Below, piece after piece: positions 26,801 to 35,588 of a stretch of 64,000 nt of DNA. The stretch covers positions 528,729 through 592,728 of the forward strand of contig NC_011978.1 of assembly GCF_000018945.1 (NCBI RefSeq). Direction: 5' to 3'. Position 1 is the stretch's first letter; each line of letters opens with the position of its first letter. Below the pieces are notes generated by a model, which searched no databases, was not told where the DNA came from, and saw only the letters and a program-made list of their open reading frames with translations. This stretch comes from Thermotoga neapolitana DSM 4359 (GTDB taxonomy: Bacteria; Thermotogota; Thermotogae; Thermotogales; Thermotogaceae). The translations under genes were made by a program, and so were the position numbers.

Positions 26801-27591
26801 ATTCTTCCCTCTCTTTTCAGGATTTCCATCGCCGTTTCTACGGCGTTTCCCATGGCAATTGACGCCTGTCTGAAACTTCCCTTTGCGTCTCCAACGATGA
26901 AGGTTCTATCATCCTTTTCGACAAAGGAGACGTTTGGAACACGCCCTATGCAGATGAGAAGGGCATCGAATATAAATTCCCCTTTCTCTGTGATCAATTT
27001 TAATCGATCTCCTTCAGCCTTCACTCCAAAAACAGGGCAATTCTCATGATATGAAAATCTTCTGAAATTCCTTGCCCTTTTCACCAGAAGAGGAAGTGCC
27101 CTGATTCTGGACCCCCGGTTGAACAGATGAACCTCCTTTCCTCCTTCCAGAGCCTTCAGTGCACCATCGAAGGCAGCGTCTCCTGCACCGTATATGGCGA
27201 GTTTTTCGAATTCAGGAAGCTCTGAAAACTCGTATACCACCTTATCGGACACTTCAAAGTCCGAGATCCTTTTCGGAACGGTTCCGCTTGCCACAACAAC
27301 GTAATCGAACAGAAAAGATCCCTTTTTCGTGATGACCCTTCGATTCGAGACCTTTATCACTTCCTCTTTCAGAAAAATTGCTCCGGACTCCATCAGTCTG
27401 CTCTCTAAGATCTCACAGACCTTTTCTCCCGGGGCCGGGGGAAATATCGGGAAGTTCTCGACGAGGTAAGCGTTTCTCAGCAGTCCTCCCACTCTGTTCT
27501 TTTCAAAGACGACGACTTCAACGTCGTATCTTCTCAAAAAGACGGCAGCGGCTACTCCGGCCGGTCCTGCTCCAACGATTCCAACGCGCAC
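26797..27591 (-). CDS. FAD-dependent NAD(P) oxidoreductase (thioredoxin reductase-like)
   Basis: A 264-residue two-dinucleotide-fold flavoprotein. The FAD site VGIVGAGPAGVAAA starts at residue 3, followed by VVVFEKNRVGGLLRNAYLVENFP; the NAD(P) site is LAIYGAGDAAFDGALKAL; the late FAD motif is TFIVGDAKG. The CxxC redox pair of real thioredoxin reductases is absent, so it should not reduce thioredoxin directly. GTG at 27589-27591 follows GGAGGAGATACT. It overlaps the isochorismatase-like gene by 40 bases. The electron acceptor is unknown. Confidence 0.87.
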   Translation of the reverse strand: MRVGIVGAGPAGVAAAVFLRRYDVEVVVFEKNRVGGLLRNAYLVENFPIFPPAPGEKVCEILESRLMESGAIFLKEEVIKVSNRRVITKKGSFLFDYVVVASGTVPKRISDFEVSDKVVYEFSELPEFEKLAIYGAGDAAFDGALKALEGGKEVHLFNRGSRIRALPLLVKRARNFRRFSYHENCPVFGVKAEGDRLKLITEKGEFIFDALLICIGRVPNVSFVEKDDRTFIVGDAKGSFRQASIAMGNAVETAMEILKREGRI

Positions 27592-28142
27592 AGTATCTCC
27601 TCCGTTTTTGCGATGTACGCCACACCGTGGGCGAGGTTTTTGAGTGAAGAGAAGTGATACCACTCGTTCTTGTCCCAGAGGGCGTCTTCCACCATTATCA
27701 CTTCGAAACCCCTCACGAAGGCGCTTCGGGCCGTTGTTTCACAACAAAGGTGCGTCATCACTCCTGTTATAACAACTTGCTGAACATCGAGTGATCTGAG
27801 TTCTTTTTCGAGATTCGTAGAATAGAACGCATCGTAGGTGTTCTTTTCGAAAGTCGTCACATCCGAGAAGACAGGCACGGCCCACTTTCGTTCCACCTCG
27901 TTTCCCCACCATCTTTTCATCATGGGAGAGGCCCCCACGTGTACGGTTGCAAAGATAGGGTGGTTGCTTTTTTCGAAGCCTTCCTTCAACCTCCTGATGT
28001 TTTCGACCACAAACTCCACTCCCCAGAGGTACGCTGGGGAGTCAGAGGAGGTGAAATAATTCTGAAGGTCTATTATGAGAAGAGCGGGACGGTTCAGATA
28101 AAATCTTTTTCTCTCACGCTCAGGGAAATAGAACATACTCAC
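27552..28142 (-). CDS. Isochorismatase-like cysteine hydrolase
   Basis: A 196-residue alpha/beta hydrolase of the isochorismatase/nicotinamidase superfamily. The catalytic Asp is in ALLIIDLQNYF and the nucleophilic Cys in GVMTHLCCETTARSAF, including the usual cis-peptide region VMT before it. Members act on amides or vinyl ethers (nicotinamide, isochorismate, N-carbamoyl compounds); I cannot assign the substrate, and the zinc-site histidines of nicotinamidase are not evident. The GTG start overlaps the flagellin-like stop as GTGA without an obvious ribosome site, suggesting coupling. Confidence 0.87.
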   Translation of the reverse strand: MSMFYFPERERKRFYLNRPALLIIDLQNYFTSSDSPAYLWGVEFVVENIRRLKEGFEKSNHPIFATVHVGASPMMKRWWGNEVERKWAVPVFSDVTTFEKNTYDAFYSTNLEKELRSLDVQQVVITGVMTHLCCETTARSAFVRGFEVIMVEDALWDKNEWYHFSSLKNLAHGVAYIAKTEEILCALESLEQDRPE

Positions 28143-28897
28143 ATCAGAAGGTTCAGTACGTTTCTGCTGTTTTCCATCCTGTAGAGAAGACCCGTTATCG
28201 TCACCTGTCTCAACAGTTCGTTTCTGATTTGTTCCATCATGGCTTTTTCAGCTGCTGGTTCGAATACGCTCTCCGATCTGAACAGTTCCGAGTATGCATT
28301 CAGCACGTTTCTGGCGGAAGCTTCCAGTCTGTTCATCCAGGCACCGATGTTTCCTCTTGTCTGAGAAACCTCTTCCAGAACCTGATCGATGGTTCTCAGA
28401 GCCTGCTGAGAGTCCCTTGAGATGTCCGTTTCGAAAAGTTTCGACAGCGTTTCTCTGAGATCTGGTATGTTCAACGTGATGTTCTGTCCCTCGTTTGGCC
28501 CCGTCTGTACCACAAGGTTTTCTCCTTCAAGGATCCTTCTGTTGTTGTACGTGGTCTGCTGGATCGTTCTTCTTATACCCTGAAGTATCCTGCTGTATTC
28601 CTCCTGAAGGAGAGATCTCTCGTTCTCTGTGAGGGTTGAACTGGATGCCTGAACGGCGAGTTCCCTGGCTCTTTGAATGGCTGCTGTGATGCTTTCAAGT
28701 CCGGCGTCTGCTGTGTTAAGAAGCCCTATACCACTGTAGATCTGCGAAAGGGTCGATCTGTATCCCTCAATCTGACTTCTCAGCCTTTGCTGGATAGAAA
28801 GTTCCGAGACAGAGTTGAATCGGTAAACGGTTCTGTTCGTCCTTTCAGGGTACAACTGTTCTATGTATCTCACCAAACTGACGTTGTCGATCCTCAT
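28139..28897 (-). CDS. Flagellin-like protein
   Basis: A 252-residue protein with both conserved flagellin ends. The N-terminal helix carries RLRSQIEGYRSTLSQI, then IGLLNTADAGLESITAAIQRARELAVQA, STLTENERSLLQEEY and NNRRILEG; the C-terminal helix has RGNIGAWMNRLEASARN. The variable middle domain is almost absent. The last residues are MENSRNVLNLLM. No flagellar genes are nearby; the gene is the head of an overlapping block with an isochorismatase-like hydrolase. It may be a minor flagellin or a hook-junction (FlgL-like) protein. ATG follows GGGGGGATCTCC. No convincing sigma-28 promoter is visible. Confidence 0.82.
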   Translation of the reverse strand: MRIDNVSLVRYIEQLYPERTNRTVYRFNSVSELSIQQRLRSQIEGYRSTLSQIYSGIGLLNTADAGLESITAAIQRARELAVQASSSTLTENERSLLQEEYSRILQGIRRTIQQTTYNNRRILEGENLVVQTGPNEGQNITLNIPDLRETLSKLFETDISRDSQQALRTIDQVLEEVSQTRGNIGAWMNRLEASARNVLNAYSELFRSESVFEPAAEKAMMEQIRNELLRQVTITGLLYRMENSRNVLNLLM

Positions 28898-28945
28898 GGA
28901 GATCCCCCCTTTCCCTTCTAATTTTTGCACGATCGTAACTCTTTT

Positions 28946-30100
28946 TCAACCTGCTGTTCTTTTGAACCTGAAAAGAAGAGCGAAGGCTATCAATTGAGAG
29001 AAGAGAGAAACAAGAATCAGATAAAGTCGATTGGTATCGTAAAGGATTCCCAGAATCCACGATCCCAGAAACCAGAACACTCCGTACACCGTAAAGAACA
29101 TTCCGTAAGCAAAGCCACGCTTTTCCTGTGAAACTATCTTCGCAACGGCTGCCCTCATGATCGACTCCTGAGCACCCATGCCTATACCCCACAGAACTGT
29201 TCCTGCGAAGATGAGAGGGAAGTATCCGGAAAACGAAAATATCGGAAAGAAGGCAGAAAGAAGAACAGGATAAAGAAGCGCTGGAAAGCCTTTTCTGTCG
29301 AAGAGATATCCGAAAACGAGGGCACTCACGGCATCAACTGCCATCGCAAGGGAATACACGGCAGGAACGAGAAAATCTTTTGTGGTTTCAAAGTTCTTCA
29401 TGTGGTACGCGATCAGAGGAAAATCAGCAAATCCAAACGCTATCATCGAAACAACGAGCAGGTAGAACCAGTATGTACGTCCTAGATTTCGATCGGCGGA
29501 CCTGACTTTCTTCACCTTTTCGATCCGGGTAGAAGGGAACACAATGCGTGCTGTGAGAAGAAGAGCGAGCGCGACAAGGGCGGGTATGAAGAGTACGAAA
29601 AAGCAAAACCTGTAACTTTTTCCAAAGGCAAGAGCAAAGGTGACCGAAAGTGGACCCAGGATGGCTCCCACCTGATCCAGTGCTTCGTGAATTCCAAAAC
29701 TCTTGCCTGTTCCAATTTCTTCTGCTGCAAAGGAAAGGAGCGTGTCTCTTGCGGGTGTTCTCAATGCCTTTCCAAATCTTTCCATTAGGATCAAAGCGAG
29801 TGCCACCTGCCAGTTTCCTGCAAAGGCAAGCATGGGAACGGCCAGAAGGTTCACAGTGTAGCCGAGGATGGTGAAGAGCCAATACTTTTTGGTAACGTCG
29901 CTCAAAACACCAGATACAAGCCGAAAGGCGTATCCTATCAGCTCTCCCAATCCTACGGCGAAACCCAGTGTTGCGGCACTCGCTCCGAGAGTTTTCATGA
30001 ATGGTCCCACGATGCTTCTTGCTCCTTCGTACGTTATGTCCGCAAAGAGACTGACCAGTCCAAGGAGTATGATGAACAGAAAAGCCTGTTTTTTCGACAT
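28946..30100 (-). CDS. Major facilitator superfamily transporter
   Basis: A 384-residue inner-membrane protein with about 11-12 hydrophobic helices. MFS hallmarks include FADITYEGARSIVGPFMKTLGAS in the first helix pair, a loop GVLSDVTKKYW of the motif A type, and a related GYLFDRKGFPALLYP in the second half. The TYEGARS start is typical of a family of putative drug or sugar efflux carriers. The substrate is unknown. ATG at 30098-30100 follows GGAGGGATCTGT; a long upstream extension in the same frame has no ribosome site. Confidence 0.9.
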   Translation of the reverse strand: MSKKQAFLFIILLGLVSLFADITYEGARSIVGPFMKTLGASAATLGFAVGLGELIGYAFRLVSGVLSDVTKKYWLFTILGYTVNLLAVPMLAFAGNWQVALALILMERFGKALRTPARDTLLSFAAEEIGTGKSFGIHEALDQVGAILGPLSVTFALAFGKSYRFCFFVLFIPALVALALLLTARIVFPSTRIEKVKKVRSADRNLGRTYWFYLLVVSMIAFGFADFPLIAYHMKNFETTKDFLVPAVYSLAMAVDAVSALVFGYLFDRKGFPALLYPVLLSAFFPIFSFSGYFPLIFAGTVLWGIGMGAQESIMRAAVAKIVSQEKRGFAYGMFFTVYGVFWFLGSWILGILYDTNRLYLILVSLFSQLIAFALLFRFKRTAG

Positions 30101-30134
30101 ACAGATCCCTCCATGTAGCAGCGTTCGGTTATAG

Positions 30135-30140
30135 TATAAT
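30135..30140 (+). promoter_or_regulatory. -10 element of the M20 peptidase operon
   Basis: TATAAT lies 17 bases before the ATG at 30158 in the short divergent gap. No convincing -35 hexamer, so the 5' leader would be very short. Confidence 0.5.
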
Positions 30141-30157
30141 GGAGTGGAGGGGAAAAG

Positions 30158-31219
30158 ATGAAATGGATGGAAATCTACGAAAAACTCGTTAACACGGATA
30201 CTGGTCCCGATCTTTCCATGGAAGAAAAACTGAACAGAACATCGTTTCTGGCGGAGATTCTGGAGAAACTCGGATTCAGGGTAGAGAGAAGAAAAGCCGC
30301 TCATGTTGCCTTCCTTGGAGAGCCTCCTTACGTAACCCTAATAGGTCACCTCGATACGGTGTTTCCCGAGGGAGAATCGAGGAAAAGACCTTTCAGTGTG
30401 GATGGAAGCATCGCAAGAGGTCCCGGCGTCTGTGATATGAAGGGAGGAGTGGTGATTCTCCTTGAAGCCCTCGAGAGGTTCCTGAAGGAAGACGAAGCGA
30501 ATCTCTGTGTTGTGTTGAACGTGGACGAAGAACTTGGATCTCCTGTAAGCAGGGACACTTTTGAGGAAATCGCTGCGATGAGTTCTCATTGCCTTTCCTT
30601 TGAACCGGGAAGAGAAAACGGAGAACTCATCTCTTCCAGAAAAGGAATCATCTCTCTCTGGTTGTTTGCACACGGAAAGAAGGGACACGCCTCAAGACCA
30701 GACGAGGGTGTGAACGCCATAACGGAGATCTCTTTCAAGGTGCTTGAACTTTCTTCTTTGAACGGGAAGTTTCCCAATTTGACGATAAATCCCACCGTTG
30801 TTAGAGGAGGCGCCGAAAGCAACGTTACACCAGATAAGGCGGAAGTTTACTTTGACATCAGGTATTACGAGGACAAGGAATTCGAGTTTTTGAAGAAAAC
30901 TCTGGAGAAGATCTCCACCGTGCACCCTGAGGCAACGGTCTCCTACAGGATGAAGATCAGAAGGTCTCCCATGAAGGAAGATCCGGCCTTTATCAGTACG
31001 GTGAAAGAAGCGGCCGAAGAGATCGGGATGAAGCCCGTTTTTGTGAGGGCGACGGGTGGGGGAGATGTGGCGTTTTTCTCGCAGAGGGGAATTCCTTCTG
31101 TGGACGGACTCGGAATACCGGGAGGAAGAATGCACTCTGAGGAGGAATACGCAAGAATCAACCTTTTTGAAGAAAGGGTGAACCTTGTCGTTCACCTTCT
31201 GAAAAAGATCCGGAGGTGA
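30158..31219 (+). CDS. M20-family metallopeptidase/deacylase
   Basis: A 353-residue co-catalytic zinc hydrolase of the M20 (ArgE/DapE/carboxypeptidase G2-like) family. Zinc ligands and catalytic residues are visible in LIGHLDTVFPEGE (His and Asp), GPGVCDMKGGV (bridging Asp), VDEELGS (catalytic and ligand Glu), SFEPGRENG (Glu) and GRMHSEEEY (C-terminal His). The dimerisation lid domain sits at about 165-280. The specific substrate (amino acid amide, succinyl- or acetyl-amino acid) is not clear. It ends two bases into the ribosome site of the next gene, so the pair is co-transcribed. Confidence 0.9.
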   Translation: MKWMEIYEKLVNTDTGPDLSMEEKLNRTSFLAEILEKLGFRVERRKAAHVAFLGEPPYVTLIGHLDTVFPEGESRKRPFSVDGSIARGPGVCDMKGGVVILLEALERFLKEDEANLCVVLNVDEELGSPVSRDTFEEIAAMSSHCLSFEPGRENGELISSRKGIISLWLFAHGKKGHASRPDEGVNAITEISFKVLELSSLNGKFPNLTINPTVVRGGAESNVTPDKAEVYFDIRYYEDKEFEFLKKTLEKISTVHPEATVSYRMKIRRSPMKEDPAFISTVKEAAEEIGMKPVFVRATGGGDVAFFSQRGIPSVDGLGIPGGRMHSEEEYARINLFEERVNLVVHLLKKIRR

Positions 31220-31224
31220 AAAGA

Positions 31225-32613
31225 ATGTTTGTAGATACAACTCTTCGGGATGGCCATCAATCACTCATTGCTACGAGAATGAAAACAGAAGATATGTTGC
31301 CTGCCCTTGAGGCTTTCGACAGGATGAACTTTCACTCCATGGAAGTCTGGGGCGGTGCGACCTTCGACGTTGCGGTCAGGTTTTTGAACGAAGATCCCTG
31401 GGAGAGATTGAAGAAGATAAGAAAAGGATTGAAGAACACCAGAATTCAGATGCTTCTGAGGGGGCAGAACCTTGTTGGCTACAGACACTACGCGGACGAT
31501 GTGGTGGAACTCTTCATAAAGAAGGTGGCCGAGTATGGACTCGATATCATCAGAATCTTCGATGCTCTGAACGACGAAAGAAACCTTCAAAAAGCGATAG
31601 AAGAGTCGAAAAAACACGGTCTTCATGTTCAGGGAGCGATCAGTTACACTGTGAGTCCTGTTCACACCCTCGAGTACTACCTTGAATTTGCAAGAAAGCT
31701 TGTGGACATGGGTGTGGATTCCATCTGCATAAAGGACATGGCAGGTCTTCTTACACCGAAGAGGGCTTACGAGCTTGTGAAGGCGTTGAAGGAGAAGTTC
31801 TCCGTTCCTGTGGAGGTTCACTCTCACTGTACAACCGGCTTTGCACCTCTTGCATACCAGGCGGCCTTTGAGGCAGGTGCAGATTTCTTCGACACGGCCA
31901 TCTCTCCCTTCTCGATGGGAACGTCTCAACCTGCCTTTGAATCCATGTACTACGCCTTCAAAGGAAACGGAAAAGAGGATTTCGACAGAGAGGCTTTGAA
32001 ATTCCTGGTGGAACACTTCACCAAAGTGAGGGCCAGGTATGTTGAATACGACGTGGGAATGAAGTATCCTGACTCCAGGATCATATTCTCCCAGATCCCA
32101 GGAGGGATGTACTCCAATCTCCTGAAGCAGTTGAAAGAACAGAGAATGGAGCATCTTCTGGACAAGGTGCTGGAGGAGGTTCCCCGGGTTCAGAAGGACC
32201 TGGGATATCCCCCACTTGTCACACCGACGAGTCAAATCGTTGGTGTTCAGGCCTTTTTGAACGTCGTCTACGGAAGATACGAGAGGATAACCAACGAGAC
32301 GAAAAATTATGTGAAAGGGCTCTACGGAAGACCCCCTGCACCGATAGACCCGGAACTGGTGAAAAAGATTCTTGGTGACGAAAAACCCATAGACTGCAGG
32401 CCTGCTGACCTACTGGAACCCGAACTGGAAAAGGCAAGAGAAGAACTTGGTGTTCTTGTAGAAACGGATGAAGATCTTCTCATAGCCGTCATTCTTGGAG
32501 AAGTTGGAAAGAAATTTCTGAGGAAAAGATACGAGGAAAAGATAGGTGTGGATTTCAACTATCTGGAGTCTCTCTCTGATTTCACCGACGACATGCCCGT
32601 GTACCCTATTTGA
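31225..32613 (+). CDS. Carboxyltransferase subunit (PycB/OadA-type, no biotin domain)
   Basis: A 462-residue HMGL-like TIM-barrel carboxyltransferase. The metal site uses the Asp of VDTTLRDGHQS and the two histidines of VEVHSHCTTG; the carbamylated Lys is in SICIKDMAG. The C-terminal conserved carboxylase domain (about 300-462) is present but there is no biotin-carrier MKM motif, so it must use a separate carrier. Alternatives are the oxaloacetate decarboxylase alpha subunit, pyruvate carboxylase subunit B or transcarboxylase 5S. ATG at 31225 follows CGGAGGTGA. Its last 55 bases are antisense to the histidine kinase gene. Confidence 0.9.
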   Translation: MFVDTTLRDGHQSLIATRMKTEDMLPALEAFDRMNFHSMEVWGGATFDVAVRFLNEDPWERLKKIRKGLKNTRIQMLLRGQNLVGYRHYADDVVELFIKKVAEYGLDIIRIFDALNDERNLQKAIEESKKHGLHVQGAISYTVSPVHTLEYYLEFARKLVDMGVDSICIKDMAGLLTPKRAYELVKALKEKFSVPVEVHSHCTTGFAPLAYQAAFEAGADFFDTAISPFSMGTSQPAFESMYYAFKGNGKEDFDREALKFLVEHFTKVRARYVEYDVGMKYPDSRIIFSQIPGGMYSNLLKQLKEQRMEHLLDKVLEEVPRVQKDLGYPPLVTPTSQIVGVQAFLNVVYGRYERITNETKNYVKGLYGRPPAPIDPELVKKILGDEKPIDCRPADLLEPELEKAREELGVLVETDEDLLIAVILGEVGKKFLRKRYEEKIGVDFNYLESLSDFTDDMPVYPI

Positions 32614-33416
32614 ACTTCGAAGACGTTGCTTTCTCCTTCTCTTCTGTAGGCAATCTTGAAGCCGTGCATTTCGAAGAACTGTCTTGAGAGGTATAGGCCC
32701 ATGCCTGTGCCTCTGCTTTTTTTCTTCTTTTCGAACAGATTCGCACGGACCTCATAGGGTATCTCTGGTCCGGGGCTTTTTATAACCACCCTGTCCTTTC
32801 TCACGTGGACACGGACCGGTCCTGTGGAATATTTCACGGCGTTCTCTATCACGTTGTAGAAGGCTCTGAAGAGCTTTGTGGGATCTGCCTGGATCGTTAT
32901 TTCTTCTTCGTAATCGAGAAAGACCCTTTCTGGAAATCTTTCCGCAACGTCGTTTACAAGTTCCACCAGGTTCACCGGTTCTTTTCTCAGTCTTTCGATA
33001 CCGGCCTCGATTTTTGCGAACTCGTAGAATTCCTCCACGATCCTTTGAAGACTCTCGTCTTTGACTTCGTTCCACAGTAGCGATTTCACATCGTGAACAA
33101 AGCCGGTTACAACATCTTTCAACCTTTCGGTTTCTTTTTCCTGGATGACAGTGTTCTGAACGAGTGTGTTGATTTCCTCTGAGAGTTTTGTGATCTCGTC
33201 GTTCAGGAAGTCGTCGAACGTTTGCTTTCTGGAAATGGATTCTCTGAGTTTCAGGAGGCGTTTGCTCACAAGAACTTGCGTGGCAACACTCACCAGAAGT
33301 GCAGAGAAAAAAGAAAAGATTGCAACATCTATGAAGTTCACCTTGGAACCCCAGAAGATGCTGAGAAGAGTGGTGTTCACAAGAAACGTGATGAGAAACG
33401 TGCGCAGAGCGATCAT
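32559..33416 (-). CDS. Sensor histidine kinase
   Basis: A 285-residue membrane kinase. Two N-terminal hydrophobic segments (about 5-22 and 30-50) enclose almost no extracytoplasmic loop, so sensing is probably within the membrane or by a partner. The phosphoacceptor is His108 in GFVHDVKS, and the ATP-binding domain has the N box NVIENAVKYS and a G box RGTGMGLYLSRQFFE. The start overlaps the response regulator stop by four bases. It forms the last gene of a zinc-uptake-type operon. The C-terminal 18 residues lie antisense to the carboxyltransferase gene. Confidence 0.92.
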   Translation of the reverse strand: MIALRTFLITFLVNTTLLSIFWGSKVNFIDVAIFSFFSALLVSVATQVLVSKRLLKLRESISRKQTFDDFLNDEITKLSEEINTLVQNTVIQEKETERLKDVVTGFVHDVKSLLWNEVKDESLQRIVEEFYEFAKIEAGIERLRKEPVNLVELVNDVAERFPERVFLDYEEEITIQADPTKLFRAFYNVIENAVKYSTGPVRVHVRKDRVVIKSPGPEIPYEVRANLFEKKKKSRGTGMGLYLSRQFFEMHGFKIAYRREGESNVFEVQIGYTGMSSVKSERDSR

Positions 33417-34072
33417 CTTTCTCCCCCCACAAAGGTGTATCCTATCCCCCAGACCGTTTTTATGTACCTGGGCCTGTTCGGGTCGTCTTCTATGGCTTTT
33501 CTGATCCTTTTTATCACTGTGTCGACGGCCCTCGGTGAAACAGGCTCTTCCCAGAACGTCTCCAGGAGTTTTTCTCTCGTCACGACCTTTCCTGCGTTTT
33601 CCACAAGAAAAAGAAGAATCTCGAATTCTCTCCTGGGAAGATGTATCCTCTTCCCTTTCAGATAAACGGTTGCCCCGGTTGCATCCACTTTCAATTCACC
33701 GAAATCGTAGAGATTCTTCTTTTGCCTCTCCAGGAATCTTTTCACCCTCGCAAGGAGGATATCCGGGTTGAAGGGCTTTGTTACGTAGTCGTCTGCCCCT
33801 GCTTCGAAACCCTTCAGAACGCTCTCGTCGTCCGAAAGCAGTGTGAGGAGTATCACCCAGGTTTCAGGGTGTTCCTCTTTTATCATCCGGCAGAGTTCGT
33901 ATCCACTGTAATCTGGCAGTTTCACATCGAGGACCACAACGTGGAAAATTTCCTCACTGTTGAGGAAGTCCTCTCCGGTGAGAAAGGTTTCCACGTGTCC
34001 CAGTTTTGAAAGTTTTACACTGAGGATCTCCAGAATTTTTCCATCATCATCGACAACGGCAATTTTCCACAT
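33413..34072 (-). CDS. OmpR/PhoB-family response regulator
   Basis: A 219-residue regulator with an N-terminal receiver domain (phosphoacceptor Asp49 in VVLDVKLPDYSG, acidic cluster VVDDD at 7-10, Lys in DYVTKPFNPD) and a C-terminal winged-helix DNA-binding domain (LPRREFEILLFLVENAGKVVTREKLLE and AVDTVIKRIRKAIEDDPNRPRYIKTVWGIGYTF). ATG at 34070-34072 shares a base with the stop of the znuB-like gene and has no separate strong ribosome site, so translation depends on the transporter genes. Its partner kinase overlaps it downstream. A longer frame upstream is an artefact inside znuB. Confidence 0.93.
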   Translation of the reverse strand: MWKIAVVDDDGKILEILSVKLSKLGHVETFLTGEDFLNSEEIFHVVVLDVKLPDYSGYELCRMIKEEHPETWVILLTLLSDDESVLKGFEAGADDYVTKPFNPDILLARVKRFLERQKKNLYDFGELKVDATGATVYLKGKRIHLPRREFEILLFLVENAGKVVTREKLLETFWEEPVSPRAVDTVIKRIRKAIEDDPNRPRYIKTVWGIGYTFVGGER

Positions 34073-34869
34073 CAAGAAAATTTTAACATTGGAATGAAGG
34101 AAACGAAAGCAACTATCACGATGACGGGACCGGGTGGCAGGTTGAGGATGTAGGCAACAAGAAACCCAGAGAAGAAGGTGAGTACGTTGAACACAGTAGA
34201 TATCAAAATCAGCGATTTGAAAGATTTTCCAAATGTTCTGGCAACCAGGCCGGGAAGTATCAAAAGGGCCCCCGTGAGAATGACACCCACCACTTTGACA
34301 GTTGCAACCACGGTGATCGCTATGAAAGAGGTGATCAGAAGACGCACAAGGCCTGTCTTTATACCGTAGAACCGGGCCATTTTCTCGTCCACGATGAAAT
34401 ACTTGATTTCCCATCTAAACAGCGATATCAAAACCGTGTTTATCACCAGAATGAGAGATGTCAACATCACATCTGAACGGTTCACAAGCAGAACATCTCC
34501 GAACAAAAATCCCATCACATCCGTTTGGTATCTTCCCGAGACGGAAAACAACACAACACCGATGGCCATGAAGAGCGGAAGAAGGATACCTATGGCACTG
34601 CTTTCGTGGAGCTTTGAGCGGGAAAAAAGAGTCACGGCGAGGGCAAAAACCAGCGCTGTGGCAAAAGAGATCAGTCTGGGATCACCACCAAGGAGAGCAG
34701 ATAGCGCAAGACCGGCAAAGACCGCGTGTGCCGTCCCATCCCCTATGAACTCCATTCTCTTGAACACCACAAAGGGGGAGACAATTCCTGCCAGGATGGC
34801 AGTGAGCACACCACCGATGAAAGCTGTTCTCAAAAATTCGTACTGGACGAGATCATGGAAGAAGTTCAA
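34072..34869 (-). CDS. znuB: Metal ABC transporter permease (ZnuB-like)
   Basis: A 265-residue polytopic membrane protein of the ABC-3 family, with about eight hydrophobic helices and FVVFKRMEFIGDGTAHAVFAGLAL near the N-terminus, the family hallmark. It forms the membrane channel of a zinc or manganese importer, with the ATPase and binding protein encoded upstream. It overlaps the ATPase gene by four bases and leads directly into the two-component genes. The metal ion is inferred from the Fur/Zur regulator, not seen directly. Confidence 0.9.
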   Translation of the reverse strand: MNFFHDLVQYEFLRTAFIGGVLTAILAGIVSPFVVFKRMEFIGDGTAHAVFAGLALSALLGGDPRLISFATALVFALAVTLFSRSKLHESSAIGILLPLFMAIGVVLFSVSGRYQTDVMGFLFGDVLLVNRSDVMLTSLILVINTVLISLFRWEIKYFIVDEKMARFYGIKTGLVRLLITSFIAITVVATVKVVGVILTGALLILPGLVARTFGKSFKSLILISTVFNVLTFFSGFLVAYILNLPPGPVIVIVAFVSFIPMLKFS

Positions 34870-35588
34870 TTTTTTCCCTCCCTGTGAAATATCTCGTAGT
34901 GTCTCGGTCCTCTGATCCAGATGTCGAAATCTGTGAAGATCTTCTTCAAATCATCCGGGCTGATGGTTTCCGTTGGGCCGTGGCAGTGAAGGGTCCTGTT
35001 GAGACACATGACCGTGGTACATTCTCTGAAGACCATGCCGATGTCATGGCTGACCATCACAACCGTGATGTTCCTTTCTTTCCTCAATCTGTTCAAGAGT
35101 TCGTAGAACGCAGCTTTCCCCATTTCGTCCACACCGGCCTCTGGTTCGTCGAGCACGAGGATGTCCGGTTCAGAGAGCAATGCCCTTGCAAGGGACAATC
35201 TCTGGAACTCCCCCCCAGAGAGGTTTCTTATGAGATCGTTTTCTTTGTGGGAGATCCCAACGCCGATCAGAGTGGATCTCACCTTTTCCCAGTCGATTCT
35301 TTTTGACCTTCCGTACATTCCCATAGCGGCAAACTCTCTCACAGTCATGGGAAACTCCCTCTGAACCTCTTGAGTCTGTGGAAGGTATCCTATCCTTCCT
35401 CTTATCACAACCTTTCCTTCATAGTCTTTTATTTCCCCCACCAGGATTTTCACCAGGGTGGTCTTTCCTGCACCGTTTGGGCCGATTATTCCAACGAATT
35501 CTCCTTTTTCGACGGAAAATGTTATGTTCTTCAGTATCTCAAAATTCCTGACTCTGTAGGTGAGGCCTTTCACTTCTATGATCTTCAT
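34866..35588 (-). CDS. znuC: Metal ABC transporter ATP-binding protein (ZnuC-like)
   Basis: A 240-residue ABC ATPase: Walker A GPNGAGKTT, Q-loop YLPQTQEVQ, signature LSGGEFQRLSLARAL, Walker B ILVLDEPEAGVD and H-loop MVSHDIG. It resembles ZnuC/MntB-type importers and powers uptake by the neighbouring permease. Four-base overlaps on both sides place it in the middle of a tightly coupled operon. Confidence 0.92.
   Translation of the reverse strand: MKIIEVKGLTYRVRNFEILKNITFSVEKGEFVGIIGPNGAGKTTLVKILVGEIKDYEGKVVIRGRIGYLPQTQEVQREFPMTVREFAAMGMYGRSKRIDWEKVRSTLIGVGISHKENDLIRNLSGGEFQRLSLARALLSEPDILVLDEPEAGVDEMGKAAFYELLNRLRKERNITVVMVSHDIGMVFRECTTVMCLNRTLHCHGPTETISPDDLKKIFTDFDIWIRGPRHYEIFHREGKN

Noticed and set aside
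28898-28945. Sigma-28 flagellar promoter before the flagellin-like gene
   Set aside because: A search of the 48-base gap by eye found no convincing TAAA-N15-GCCGATAA pattern; only a loose match.
33413-34414. Much longer response regulator starting inside znuB
   Set aside because: The extra 114 residues are cysteine/histidine-rich nonsense antisense-frame sequence within znuB; the receiver domain begins exactly at the ATG at 34072.
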